Counted from the first letter of the stretch, positions 46,357-57,396 are shown. The stretch is DNA of 64,000 bases from Perognathus longimembris pacificus (GCF_023159225.1 NC_063171.1:8729886-8793885); one strand, 5' to 3'. Numbers and translations are program-made. Notes: a model not told the origin generated them from the letters alone.

Positions 46357-46560
46357 ATAGCCCGCAATCACGGTGGTGCATATTGGAAATCTTAGCTACT
46401 GAAGAGACTGAGATCAGGAAGATCATATTCCCAGGCCAGCCTGTGTCTGGCCAAGTGTGGGAAAGTGCTTGTCATCCCAGCTATGGAAGAAAGGGTAAAT
46501 AAGAGAACCGAGGTCCAGGCTGGCCTAGGCAGAAAGCAAGATTTACTCTCAACATTAGTG
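46357..46560 (+). mobile_element. B1-like SINE dimer (diverged)
   Basis: Two B1-like units in tandem: 'cacggtggtgcatattgg' and, from about 46446, 'ctggccaagtgtggg' with a second 'caggctggcctaggcag'. Confidence 0.65.
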
Positions 46561-46567
46561 ACAGCAA

Positions 46568-46880
46568 AAGGGCTGAGGGCATGGCTAAAGTGTTAGGGCA
46601 CTTTTTTTTTTTTTTTTTTGCCAGTCCTGGGGCTTGGACTCAGGGCCTGAGCAATGTCCCTGGCTTCTTTTTGCTCAAGGCTACCATTCTGCCACTTGAG
46701 CCACAGCGCCACTTCTGGCCATTTTCTGTATATATGGTGCTGGGGAATCGAACCCAGGGCTTCATGTATAGGAGGCAAGCACTCTTGCCACTAGGCCATA
46801 TTCCCAGCCCCATGGGGCACTTATTTAGCATGAAAGCCCTGAGCTCAAATCCTAGGGCTACCAAAAATAGGAGCAAAGAA
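46568..46880 (+). mobile_element. ID-type SINE split by a younger SINE
   Basis: The ID head (46568-46603) and body (46815-46880, 'tttagcatgaaagccctgag') are separated by the reverse IDL-Geo at 46604-46814, with GGGCACTT duplicated at 46596-46603 and 46815-46822. A GGAA-rich tail follows to about 46935. Confidence 0.8.
46604..46814 (-). mobile_element. IDL-Geo dimeric SINE (young)
   Basis: Reverse strand, with T-run, 'gccagtcctggggcttgg', 'gccacttgagccacagcg' and 'gggaatcgaacccagggc'. Target duplication GGGCACTT. Confidence 0.94.
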
Positions 46881-47017
46881 GAAAGGAAGGAAGGAAAGAA
46901 GGAAAGAAGGAAGGAAGGAAGGGAGGGAGGGAGGGGAAAAATTAAAAATGTTAAATATGTGATGATTTGGAATCGTTCTATGGATTTTACAGTCTGATAG
47001 ATTTTGTTTTTTGTTTT

Positions 47018-47206
47018 ACCAGTCATGGAGCTTGATCTCAGGGCCTAAGCACTGTCCCTGGCTTCTTTTTGCTCAAGGCTAGCACTCTACTATGTGAGCC
47101 ACATTGCCATTTCTGGCTTTTTCCATATATGTGGAGCTGTGGAATCGAACCCAGGGCTTCATGTAAACGAGGCAAGCATTCTACCACTAGGCCATATTCC
47201 CAGCCC
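47018..47206 (-). mobile_element. IDL-Geo dimeric SINE
   Basis: Reverse dimer with both monomers; T-rich imperfect target duplication (about 47002-47017 and 47207-47223). Confidence 0.9.
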
Positions 47207-47285
47207 TTTTCGTTTTTTGTTTTGTTTTGGTGTTTTTTTGAGATCATGAAGACACGTTAATTCTTTGCTTAGAAACAGTGCTTGA

Positions 47286-47519
47286 GGGCTGGGAATATGG
47301 CCTAGTGACAAGAGTGCTTGCCTCATATACATGAAGCCCTAGGTTTGATTCCTCAGCACCACATTTATAGAAAAGGCCAGAAGTGGCTCTGTGGCTCAAG
47401 TTGGCAGAGTGCTAGCTGTAAGCAAAAAAGAAGCTAGGGATAGTGCTCATGCACTGAGTTTAAGCCCCAGGACTGGCCAAAAAAAAAAAAAAAAAGAAAA
47501 AAAGAAAAAAAAGAAAGAA
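47286..47519 (+). mobile_element. IDL-Geo dimeric SINE (young)
   Basis: Both monomers are present, then a long A-rich tail with AAAG units. A 15-bp perfect target duplication AGAAACAGTGCTTGA lies at 47271-47285 and 47520-47534. Confidence 0.95.
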
Positions 47520-47640
47520 AGAAACAGTGCTTGAAGTCTTATTTTTCATGTTAGTTTCTGCTTTTAAGTTTCTGATTTAGTTTGATTAATTGGGAGATAG
47601 AGGTGTGATTTCTCAATTCTTTAACAAATTCAGTACATTC

Positions 47641-47720
47641 TTTTTTGTGCTGAGGAACAAACCGAGATCACTTTGTACACCAGGCAGGTATTATACCACA
47701 AAGCTATATCCCCAGCCCTC
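47641..47720 (-). mobile_element. ID-type SINE
   Basis: Reversed ID: 'gaggaacaaaccgagatc' and 'gctatatccccagccctc'. Confidence 0.65.
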
Positions 47721-47764
47721 ATCAGTACACTGTATTGATTGGCTTGGTAGAATAGCAGGTGTCT

Positions 47765-47938
47765 CACCCACAAACATTAATGAGCTATTGGGCTGGATCA
47801 TTCTTGGTCATGGGAGCAAGAGGGGTGTTCTTTGTATTATGCTAACAGCAGCACCTCCACTATGACAACCAGAAATATCTCTAGACAATGCCACATATCC
47901 CCTGGGGAGCAAACTCATCCCTACAGTTAAAAAGCATT
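47765..47938 (-). mobile_element. MER20 DNA-transposon fossil
   Basis: 'gggctggatcattcttggtc', 'ctatgacaaccagaaatatc', 'tctagacaatgccacatat' and 'cccctggggagcaaac' follow the reverse MER20 (hAT-Charlie, non-autonomous) consensus in order. Confidence 0.8.
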
Positions 47939-48504
47939 GACAATAATGGGAGAGAACAGATGGGAGTGGGAAGTTGGGGGAGGAGGAGGGCAAGAGAGCT
48001 TGACAGTTGGGGTGGGAGGCATGAATGGATTTGAGAGACATTAATAAGGAAGGATAGAGAAGTCTGAGATGGGTGGCTTGTTTGGATTGGAGGAGAGGAA
48101 GGAGTCAGTGGTGGCTCTGCTATGGGCACCCGGAATTATTGTGGGGATTTTATTGCAGAAAAAACAAAAAGCACATGAGGAAGAGATATACAAGAATAAG
48201 AGTTAAAGCTCAACAGTGATGAATTTGTCAGGAGTTAGGGTGTCCTCTAGGATGTGGGGTCAAGAACTGTGATCTAGGAGCAGTCAACACTGAGGGGTAG
48301 ATTGGGTTGGAGCAATAATAGCTTACTAACTGATAGAAAAGTTGTCTTTTAAAAATTGAAGATTGTGCCTCTCCTGGAGAAAAGGATGAGGCGAATAATT
48401 ATAAAGCAAGCTACTTTTTCTATTAGAGATCCATAACATCCCATCGAGGCTAAGCAAAAATTAGAAACCCTCAAAAAACTGATTACCAAAAACATTTTAT
48501 TTAT
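47939..48504. other. Intergenic, nothing recognised
   Basis: G-rich stretch near 47950-48120, otherwise featureless. Confidence 0.5.
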
Positions 48505-48590
48505 TTCTCTGTGGTGTGGTACAGGGAATCAAAATCAGGGGCTCATATGTTAGACCAGAGCTCTGTCCTTGAATTACACCATCACCTATC
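48505..48590 (-). mobile_element. ID-type SINE remnant
   Basis: Reversed ID core: 'acagggaatcaaaatcagg' and 'agagctctgtccttgaat'. Confidence 0.5.
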
Positions 48591-48935
48591 ATTTAGTGTT
48601 TAACTATTGCATGACTCCAATTTCAAACCAGTTGAAAATTTCACACATTCTTGAGGTGTGCCTTCTTCATCAACATTTTAACATTAAAACTTTCAACAAT
48701 ACAAAGTATTTGAGAGAAGATTGCAGTGAGCACCATTTGTCTGCTATGTGTATTTCTATGTAAATTAATCAACAATATTCTATTTGCTTTATTACATGTC
48801 TCTCCATGCTTCCCATTTTAGTCTGTGATGAGTTATAAAGTAACAAGGTTAGTACACTTAGCACAACTATGCAACATGCATATTATGAATTAGAGTCCAA
48901 TACTTTTTAAAGTTTATCAACATATTTTTCTATCA

Positions 48936-48986
48936 TCTATCTATCTATCTATCCATCCATCTATCTATCTATCCATCTATCCACTC
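48936..48986. repeat. (TATC/CATC)n microsatellite
   Basis: About 12 tetranucleotide units with CATC interruptions. Confidence 0.9.
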
Positions 48987-49227
48987 TCTCTTGAGTTTTT
49001 TGGTGATGCTGGGGTTTTAATTAAGGCCTTGCACTTGCTAAGCAACATGATTACTACTTTTGCCTTTTCCCAAAACTATTCTAATTTTCCTTTCTCTATT
49101 TTTTTTTGGTTTAGTTTATTTTTCAGGAAAGATTGTGTGCTTTTTGCCCAAGGCTGGTCTCAGAATTTGTTTATCTACTTTTGTGTCTCTAGTCCTCTGC
49201 ATGCACTATAGACCCTACCTAATTATT

Positions 49228-49310
49228 CATTTTGAGGTACTAGGGATCAAACCCAGGGCTTTATGCATATTAACTATATGCTCTATCACTGACATAAACC
49301 CCTCCCTTCA
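49228..49310 (-). mobile_element. ID-type SINE
   Basis: Reversed ID: 'ctagggatcaaacccagggc' and 'gctctatcactgacataaac'. Confidence 0.65.
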
Positions 49311-49337
49311 CTATTTTTTTTAATTAATTATTTTTCC

Positions 49338-49490
49338 AGTACAAGAGTTCATACTCAATTTTCCGGGCCTGCTTGTTTAGCTGGTGTTCTACCACATGAG
49401 CCATGTATTAAGTCTTGTGTTTTTTTGGAAATCTAGAGCAGTTTTCTGCCCAGGCTGCCTTCCAGTAGCAAACCTGCTGATCTCTGTAGG
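49338..49490 (-). mobile_element. B1 + Geo-type SINE remnant
   Basis: Reverse strand: 'gttctaccacatgagccatg' (right monomer) and 'ttctgcccaggctgccttcc' (B1-like half), truncated. Confidence 0.65.
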
Positions 49491-51870
49491 AGATCAACTA
49501 TTCAATAGCTCCTGAATAGCAGGGCTTACTTGAGCCTTGGGGCCCTGTTTGACTAACTGAATTCCATAAACTCTCTGTATTTCCTTAGCTGGAAAATGAA
49601 GAGGATTGCATTTTATTTCATGAACAAGTTGTGTGGCCTTTGGGGAACGCAAAGAGTAAGATTTTTTTTTTCCAATAATTACAATAAGATACATATTTGA
49701 GCTGTGTAGGTTGGTCACATTTGCCTTTTTTTTCTGAGAAAAGATGTGACACCTAATATGTGGCTGGGCACATGGAAGGATTCCTAATTAATTGCCAAAT
49801 GCATTTTTACAATTATAGATGATACTTTTTCCTTCCTCCTCTCTCTTTTTCCCTTTCTTCCTTCCCTCTTCTTTGCAGTTGATTAAACTAGTTTAATCAT
49901 TTTTTTTATCTACTTTTTCATTTTTCTTCCCAACTATTTATTTATTTGATGCTGAAGATCAAATTCAGGTAGAGACTCTAACAATAAGATGTATTTATCA
50001 CTGGTACTTTTCATTGATCAAATAGATTTAAGTTTGATGACCTATGCCCCAGCTCGCCTAAATCCTTCCTGAGTACCAAATAATTCTCCAAGCAAACTTT
50101 TTTAGCTTGCTTTTACGACATCCTTACCAGTCCCTCAAAGAGTAAACAATATGGTATTGCTTTTTATAAAGATTTGGGGCCTAATTTTTTTTCCTGAATT
50201 ATTCTCTCTGCCCATATGCAAACTTCGAAAATTTAGCCTCTCTGAACAGAGCTTCTGTGTGATTATTATTGGGTTCAGAGCATCTACCTTAATTTCATAC
50301 TCATGCTGGTGAATTTTAAATGAGCCTTCCCATGAAATAGTGCTTTATCAACTTGAACCTGCTGTCCAACTGCCACTTATTGTTTCACACTCAAAGGGTG
50401 AGAAAAGAAAATCAGCTGTCCTTTCTCTCTTCCATTCATTCTGCATTCCCTTGTAAGTACTTGAATATATCACAGAGGAAAATAGTAAGTAAACAAATGG
50501 TTTAGAATCAAAGATATTCTGTTAAAGACAGACCAAAAATCAGGATTCAAAGTACTTCAACATTCAAAGAAGCAGAAAATTCCAATATCCACAGGCAAAT
50601 TGGGGCCTCGGGAGAGCATGGATTCTAGAAGAAAGAAGAGAGTAGTCTTTTGAAAGAGGTAGAAACAAAGGCTTTTCATGCACTCAGGAATCACTTGGAG
50701 ACTGGAATATTAAAGTTGATTTCCACAAACTATTTACTTAAGAGGGCCACCTCAGGACAGCTGTCTATTCCCCCTGAACTTACATTTATTTTGCCGATCA
50801 TAGTATGAAAAGGCCTAGTAATTGCTATGTATCTTTTCTATCAGAGACTTATAGAGTACAAGACCAACTTTTTTATTTTAAACCTTTCAAGAGAAAGAAT
50901 TAAAATGTTGGTTCATAGTATGCTAAGGAGACTACACATTTGTTTGCTGCATTTAAAATGACATCATATAATTACCTCTTCTCTAAGTGTAAAGATGTAT
51001 TTTGGGTAACTATTCCATATTCTCAAAGCAGTTTACAATGAACTTCTACTTGAAACAAGTATAACATTTGATGATTAATGCTCTTTAATCTTTGTTTGGA
51101 GCTTGGAGCTTTCTTTCAATAGCAAGGCTGTTTATATATATCTACTATAGGCAGCTAACATCCAGGCCAGAGGCCCTGGTTCAGGACAAAGCATGCATGG
51201 ATGGATTTGCTTGGGAAAGTGGTGGTTTATAGCATAACACCTAATTGCCTGTGTTTGTGCCAAGGATATTTCCTTTCTTTTTTCCTTTTTATAGGCAATC
51301 ACAATAGTGACATGTTTAATATTGATGAGTTTGACCTCCTGGGAGTTATAGTATATGCACCCTTTTAAAATACAAATGCTGTTTAATTTGTATGGTAAGC
51401 ACATCCAATTTTGGAGATTAGCATTTTAATCAACTCTAATCTCAGTATTTTCAGCTTCTTCTACCTCTTCTATTTCTGTCCAAAAATATTTGATAAGCCT
51501 ACTTTGGAAGGGACAGTTGGCATCTGCTGCTGAATAAACAAGGTCTGTGTGAAAGGAATGCAGAACTGTATGTAGTAACCTTTATAGTAGCCCACATGCA
51601 CAAGCACATTAGTGCTCAAGATGATCAGTTATTCAAGGAACAGAACAATTCATGCAACAAGTATTTTATGGAAGAACTATGACGGACGTGGCAGACAGAG
51701 GGAAAGGCAATTGACCCTGATGTCATGGGGCCTCTAATTTCCAACGGGGATCCAATTTTCTTCATTCTGTTTTATTTATTTGTTTATTTATTTCTGATTG
51801 CAGCTTTAAAGTTACAACCCACCAGTGCCTGGGGAGAGGAGAATGCATTCTATTGGCTTGATGGAGATAA
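49491..51870. other. Intergenic DNA upstream of FMN2
   Basis: The longest repeat-poor stretch before the gene (2.4 kb). I see no exon-like frames. An 18-bp perfect palindrome is at 49881-49898. Distal FMN2 regulatory sites could lie here but none can be named from sequence alone. Confidence 0.5.
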
Positions 51871-52001
51871 ATGGCAAGGCATGGTGGTGCATATCTGTAA
51901 TCCCCACGTTTGGGAGGCTGAGTAGAAGGATGATCGCGGGTCAGTTGGAGGCCAAGCTGCGCCACACAGCAACTACACTATTAAAAAAAAAAAAAAAAAA
52001 A
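51871..52001 (+). mobile_element. B1 SINE just upstream of the FMN2 CpG island
   Basis: 'aaggcatggtggtgcatatc', then 'tttgggaggctgagtagaag' and an A-run (51983-52001). It ends about 30 bp before the first dense CpGs. Confidence 0.88.
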
Positions 52002-52082
52002 GTAGGTCTCAGAAATAGAGGGAACATTTTTCGCGCCAGGTTTAGGGAGGAGCCTCGGGGGCACCGAGGGGGCGGCGGCGAT

Positions 52083-52125
52083 GGGCGGGGAGCCAGGCCT
52101 GGGCTGCGTCCTGTGCAGCCATTGG
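52083..52125 (+). promoter_or_regulatory. FMN2: Candidate core-promoter sites: GC box and inverted CCAAT box
   Basis: GGGCGGGG at 52083-52090 fits an Sp1 site and ATTGG at 52121-52125 is an inverted CCAAT box. They lie 263-305 bp before the start codon. No TATA box is visible, as expected for a CpG-island promoter. A YY1-like AAGATGGC is at 52338-52345. The transcription start itself cannot be fixed from sequence. Confidence 0.5.
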
Positions 52126-52220
52126 TGGGGAGTGCGCGCTGCACTGAGCATGATCGAGCCCGCCGGCCAGGGCCGGAGCTACAGCCGCAAGGACGGCAGC
52201 AGGGAGAACCAGCGCACATT

Positions 52221-52349
52221 ATGCAAAACGGCAGCAGATGTGAACCGGACCCACTGGGCTCTCTTCGGCCTCCCCTTCCCTTGGCTGGCCCAGCTGCCGG
52301 ACTGGTCCCAGAGGCTGTCCTGTTCCTGGCTGAGACCAAGATGGCCTGA
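52221..52349 (+). other. Short upstream open frame before FMN2
   Basis: A 42-codon frame in the likely 5' UTR ends 38 nt before the FMN2 start codon. Its ATG context is weak (T at -3). Reinitiation at FMN2 is plausible. Confidence 0.4.
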
Positions 52350-52387
52350 GTCCCTCAGGCTCGGCGGCGCAGAAACGGGATTGCAAC

Positions 52388-53948
52388 ATGGGAAATCAGG
52401 ATGGGAAGCTGAAGAGGAGCGCAGGTGATGCTTCCCACGAAGGCGGCGGCGGCGGCGGCGGCGCGGAGGATGCCGTGAGGCCCAGGGATGCGGAAACCAC
52501 AAAGAAGGGGAGCGGGAGCAAGAAGGCGCTGGGCCGGCACGGCAAGGGGGGAGGGGGCAGCAGCGGGGAGTCCGGCAAGAAGAGGAGCAAGTCGGATTCC
52601 AGAGCTTCGGTGTTTTCTAACCTGCGGATAAGGAAGAACCTTTCCAAGGCAAAGGGGGCCAGCGACTCTCGGGAGGATGTGCTGGATTCTCAGGCCCTGC
52701 CGGTCGGGGAGCTGGACAGCGCTCAGTCCCTGGTTACTAAGACTCCAGACCTCAGTCTCTCCGCCGAGGAGACGGGCCTGTCTGATACAGAGTGCGCGGA
52801 CCCTTTTGAGGTGACCCGTCTAGGTAGTCCTAGGCCTGCCCAGGCTAGGGTAGGGGTCCAGGCAGTCGCAGAGGATTTGGAAACTGCGGCAGGGACTCAA
52901 GATGGACAAAGGACCAGTTCTGGCTCGGACACGGACATCTATAGCTTCCACTCGGCTACGGAGCAAGAGGATTTGCTTTCAGACATCCAGCAGGCAATTC
53001 GCCTGCAGCACCAACAGCAGCACCAGCAGCAACTGCTCCAAGACTCGGAGGAGCCCGCAGCGCCCCCAACTGCCGCCTTCTTGGGCCTGGATCGGTTCCT
53101 GCTGGGACCCAGCAGCGGAGTTGATGGGGAGGCCCCGGGCACTGGGGACGCAGGTCAGATCTTGTCCGCGCTCTCCGACTTGCCTGAGAGTCAGATCACC
53201 AAGCCCCCGGTGCGCGAGCCGTCGCTGTCCCCGAGAGACCGCTTCGCCTCCGAGGCGTTCAGCTTCTCCACCGCCCAGTCCGCCGCCGCGGACTCCCCCT
53301 CGTCCGCTGCCTTCCCGTTTCCCGAGGCCGAGGAACGCGAAGAGGCAGCCGGAGCCCGCTTGCCAGGGGCTGGGGACACCGACGAGGAAGATGCTTTTGA
53401 GGATGCTCCCCGAGGGTCTCCCGGAGAGGAGTGGGGCCCCGAGGTGGCCGAGGCCCCACAGAGGCAGGAAGAAGAGCCAGAGGAGCGGGCCCGGGAGCCC
53501 ACTCTCCCTGCAGCTGCCTCCCTGCCCAGTAGCCCCGCGCCTAGCCCCCGCTGCTTCAAGCCCTACCCACTCATCAATCCCTGTTACATCAAGACCACCA
53601 CCCGGCAGCTCAGCTCCCCCAACCACTCCCCATCCCAGTCCCCCAGCCAGAGCCCCAGGATCAAGAGGCGCCTGGAGTCCTCCCTGAGCAGGGGATCCAG
53701 GAATGTCTTAACCTCTGTGGCAGCCCCGGCTAAGAAGCACCGAGTGGAGGGCGGCCTGGCTGGGGGACTCAGCCGCTCAGCCGACTGGACTGAAGAACTG
53801 GGCGTCCGCGCGCCGGGGGCCGGTGGCTCCGCGCACCTGGGGGGCCACGGGGCGACAACGGATCACAGCGGTGGTGCGTCCCCGGCTCTGACAGCCATGG
53901 CGACCCGGACGCCAGCGGCGGTGGATGGCTTCCAAAACGTGTTCACAG
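52388..53948 (+). CDS. FMN2: Formin-2, first coding exon (N-terminal ~520 residues)
   Basis: FMN2 nucleates and elongates straight actin filaments. With Spire proteins it builds the oocyte actin mesh needed for spindle migration and polar-body extrusion, and it acts in neuronal filopodia and spines. The protein start ([14 protein letters not shown]) and conserved blocks, including [19 protein letters not shown] (69-87), [20 protein letters not shown] (175-194) and the end DGFQNVFTG, identify it. Also visible: Gly7 (19-25) from a GGC run, a Gln/His-rich stretch (201-218), an acidic Pro/Glu region (312-373) and an S-P repeat followed by KRR (409-428). The ATG at 52388 has a strong context (A at -3, G at +4) and an in-frame TGA at 52331. 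Coding ends at 53948, after the first base of a Gly codon (phase 1). FH1 and FH2 are in later exons outside the window. No damage is seen. Confidence 0.96.
53005..53041 (+). repeat. FMN2: Gln/His codon-rich tract in FMN2
   Basis: CAG, CAA and CAC codons are mixed, encoding the sequence [12 protein letters not shown]. The interrupted mix should be more stable than a pure CAG run. The tract is short compared with my recollection of the human protein. Confidence 0.8.
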
Positions 53949-53954
53949 GTGAGC
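53949..53954 (+). other. FMN2: Splice donor of FMN2 exon 1 (GTGAGC)
   Basis: ACAG|GTGAGC is a strong donor at exactly the point where FMN2 homology ends (VFT-G). The frame stays open by chance to 54073, but those residues are intronic. Confidence 0.9.
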
Positions 53955-55018
53955 GCGCCTATCCGCGCTCCTCCAGGTGGCAGGTCGCCTGCCAATCAGG
54001 GCTTGCTCCAGCCCCTGGTCTGGCCTGCGCTCTCGGCCTTAGCTTGATAGTAGTAGCCCAGCCAGCTCAGTGAAATGCCTCGGTTTCTGGTGAATTTTCT
54101 TTTATTTTAAATTTAGTGATAAAGGGAACAATTTAGTTGCCTCTACCCTAAGCAATTTCTAGAAAATGCTGTTCTCATTTCCCGAAAATATTTGCTCTGT
54201 GATGGTTCAGAGTTCCCCAGGGAGATTAACTCCTTTTGTACCTTGTTACTTGTTTGCCTTCCTTGTCCTAAGAAATTCTTCATGATCCTTCTCAAGAGCT
54301 TGTGTTGGAGGTACAAATTATTTATTCCAGAATATTATACAGGTGATAACTAATATGCATACATACATTCCCCCCTCCATGTAGGTGAGTAAAGAAGCAT
54401 ATGTAAATACATATATTTCTGCCACATATATATGTGATATATACATGCATATATCATATATATCAAGCATATATGCCATTTCTTTCATCGATTTAGATGA
54501 GTAGTTTATGAAGCTAAGTAATCACTCCTGTTTGCTAAAGTAAGCAAATCTGATATGTGCTTTTAGAAAATGAATAAATTATAGGATATTAGGAACAATT
54601 CCACTTGGTTTCCTGAGCCAATGAGAACAGGCTATAATGTAGAAGTAGAGAAGGTGAGACGTCAAAACACTTCCAGTTGATTGCTCTGTTTGTTAGCATC
54701 CTTAGAGATATCTGCAGGTCATAGCACAAAGCACAGCTGGAGAGTTGTTTATTATGAAATTGTGAAGTAGTATAGAGAGCTTAACCTTTCACATAAGCTT
54801 ATAACCTCCAAAACCTCAGTGTAAGACCTCATGCACAATGTCATTTCCCATTCACTTAAAATCTACTTCTAAGATTGAATGAAATGTAACATAAGAATTT
54901 AATGAACAGAAAGAAATACAAACATGTCAGTGCTGGCAGGTTGATTATCAATATTTGAATAATTAAAAATATAAATGTAACTTTGAAAGTCATGTTATTT
55001 TAACAACAAAGTTATCAG

Positions 55019-55130
55019 CTAGATGTGACAGCCAAGTGAAACTTGCCTATTACCCCAGCACTTGGGAGGCTGAGGCAGGATAGAGAATTGGAAGCCAGCC
55101 TGGGCTCTATAGTAAGAAGTTGAACTTATT
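55019..55130 (+). mobile_element. B1-like SINE
   Basis: 'taccccagcacttgggaggc' and 'agccagcctgggctctatag' are B1 hallmark blocks. Confidence 0.85.
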
Positions 55131-55546
55131 AGGCTTGAATTTATCCTTACTTTATAGCCCAGCCAAAGCTAAATCATAAAAAAAAAAAATTACCAACCAG
55201 CCTCGCTACTTAACCACTTGCTTTGCTATGTATCTACCTTCATATCCAATAAAACCTTCATCATATACATTGCAGTGATGAATTTTCTGACATAGTGCCC
55301 AAGTACTAGGCCCTGAGTTCAAACCTGACTACCATTAAAGAGGAAAGCTATTTCTCAGAGTGGCTGTTAATGTTGTGGTGGCAACTCTATTAAGTGCCTT
55401 TTTATTTTCAACTAGTTTTTCACTTTGATAGAATATTGAAAGTAGTTTCTATTCACTTTTCAGGCTATTTTTTGCTCTTATTTTATGGAGTTAGTTTAAA
55501 GGAACATTTGTAAGAATTTTAAACCTGCCAGACAAATTACCTTTTT

Positions 55547-55697
55547 TTTTTTTTCTTCAAATTTTTATTATCAAACTGATGTACAGAGAGGTTACAGTTT
55601 CATACATTAGGCAATGGATACATTACTTGTACTGTTTGTTACCTCGTCCCTCATACCCCTCTCCCCCTTTCCCTTTCCCCCCATGAGGTGTTCAGTT
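55547..55697 (-). mobile_element. Very short LINE-1 3' end, reversed
   Basis: Only about 150 bp of L1 3' UTR plus T-run. A perfect 16-bp target duplication GACAAATTACCTTTTT lies at 55531-55546 and 55698-55713. Older lineage 3' UTR. Confidence 0.92.
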
Positions 55698-55827
55698 GAC
55701 AAATTACCTTTTTAAAAAAAGGTGAAAATGATCATGTAAAAACATGACAGACCATTTTTTATAAAGAATGGTTGAAAAGTTCTTGTGTTTAATTTGTGAA
55801 TTAATTTTATTATCATTTCTTTACTGG

Positions 55828-55892
55828 TCTGTGGACAAACCTAGGACTATGTATATACTAGACACACTCTACCAATGGAAATACCCAAGCCC
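55828..55892 (-). mobile_element. ID-type SINE remnant
   Basis: Reversed ID: 'acaaacctaggactatgt' and 'cactctaccaatggaaat'. Confidence 0.55.
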
Positions 55893-56182
55893 AAATGCTG
55901 TGAATTAACTTTTGTTGGATAATCCTATATTTTCTCTTTAGGTAACATTCCTTTATATGTAATTATCCAAAAATGAAGTTATTCACAACATCACAATTAT
56001 TACAAGATTAGCAATGATTAATATTAACACATGTTATTCTTAGTAGCCTCAGTCATTGGACATTAATTTATTAAATTTAGTTAGGGTACATATGTATATA
56101 TGAACATTTGTATATACCTGAACATATTTATGTGCATATGTGTGTGTATGTGTGCATATTGGGTGCCTACATTGTGCCAGAC

Positions 56183-56183
56183 T

Positions 56184-56223
<40 letters not shown>

Positions 56224-56224
56224 C
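56183..56224. repeat. (TG)n microsatellite
   Basis: About 20 TG units ending in a short GC-alternating run (GCGTGCGCACGC). Confidence 0.95.
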
Positions 56225-56377
56225 GCACGCTAGGATGGAAAGCCTTGTACATGCTGGGCATGCACTTTTTTCTTTTTTTTTGAGCTGTGTTCTCCAGCCA
56301 GAGCCATGGACTATTGAATTATGTCATGCCTTTTCAATTTGCACTAAGAGAAGACACTAATGAGCAAAGAACAGGCC

Positions 56378-56460
56378 CTTAAAAGTGATACTCATTGATA
56401 AAATGCTTGCCTAGCATGTACAAAGACATCATCCTCAGCCCTCCCCCCCAAATACATGAA
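56378..56460 (+). mobile_element. ID-type SINE remnant
   Basis: 'gatactcattgataaaatg' and 'cttgcctagcatgtacaaag' fit an ID monomer; a C-run precedes its tail. Confidence 0.6.
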
Positions 56461-56502
56461 ATAAAAAGATGAAAGAAAGAAGAGTGCACAGGAATCTTCT
56501 AT

Positions 56503-56546
56503 GTATCTGTCTGTCTGTCTGTCTGTCTCTCTATCTGTCTATCTAT
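56503..56546. repeat. (CTGT)n/(CTAT)n microsatellite
   Basis: About eleven tetranucleotide units. Confidence 0.92.
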
Positions 56547-57185
56547 AAATATGCAGAACAGTGCTTTGAGAAGTATAGTCCTTGGAACTTGTCATAGGAG
56601 ATTGGAAAAGACTTACGGAAGATCATAGGACCCTAACTAAATTTGAAGTTTTGTTTTACCTTTTTTCTTTTTTAAATTAAAATAACATCATTTTTTTTCA
56701 TCTTAAAAATGTGTTCTTGGAATATGTATATAATTTTACTGTTAGTATTTTCAAATTTGAAGTATGGGACTCCAAAAGAAGCCGTGTTTCAGTAGCCCTT
56801 GGGTTTTACTGATGTCTTCAGGCAGATTATTTTCCTTTTTATGGTGCAGAGTAAAAATACAAAGTGTATTCTTGTTATATGAATATCACCTGTTTTGTAT
56901 TTGATGGTTTGCTAGAGCTGATCAGGAGATAAGATTTTGTGTAGCAGTTTCCATGTGTTTTTTCTCACTCATGGAGTGTTATTGACAAAATATAATCAGT
57001 CGAAATGTAGACAGAGGTGGAAACTTTCTCAAGGTCACAGTGTGATTCATTCAAGGGCCAAGCTAGAAATAGAAGCAGAGTCTAAGGATTCACATCCGAA
57101 TGTCTTGCTTATTAGTAGTATTTGTAGGTTCAGCAATGTATGTCAAGATAGAGGAAAATCTGCCTTTAAAAAATGTAACAGGAGG

Positions 57186-57396
57186 GGCTGGGAATATGGC
57201 CTAGTGGCAAGAGCACTTGCCTCCTACACATGAAGCTCTTGGTTCGATTCCCCAGCACCACATATATAGAAAATGGCCAGAAGGGGTGCTGTGGCTCAGG
57301 TGGCAGAGTGCTAGCCTTGAGCAGGAAGAAGCCAGGGACAGTGCTCAGGCCCTGAGTCCAAGGCCCAGGACTGGCAAAAAAAAAAAAAAAAAAAAA
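57186..57396 (+). mobile_element. IDL-Geo SINE, copy 1 of a triplet
   Basis: Full dimer. Target duplication GTAACAGGAGG lies at 57175-57185 and 57397-57407. Confidence 0.95.

Larger units (their letters stand above)
52081..52428 (+). other. Upstream open frame overlapping the FMN2 start
   Basis: A 115-codon frame with a strong start context (G at -3 and +4) overlaps the FMN2 ATG in another frame and ends at 52428. If transcripts begin upstream of 52081 it would repress FMN2 translation. Its ATG overlaps the predicted GC box, so the real start site may lie downstream and exclude it. A second ATG in the same frame is at 52150. Confidence 0.4.
52030..53960 (+). promoter_or_regulatory. FMN2: CpG island spanning the FMN2 promoter and exon 1
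   Basis: CpG and G+C content rise sharply at about 52030 and fall after the exon 1 donor near 53960, in contrast to the AT-rich flanks. This is a typical 5' CpG island. Confidence 0.9.

Noticed and set aside
52902..53687. Alternative-frame open reading frame of 261 codons inside FMN2 exon 1, plus antisense frames
   Set aside because: High G+C and biased codon use in the real frame leave neighbouring frames open; no independent start or homology is seen.
53949..54073. Extension of the FMN2 frame for 41 codons beyond VFTG
   Set aside because: A strong donor (GTGAGC) sits exactly where family homology stops. The extension has no FMN2 similarity and is intronic.
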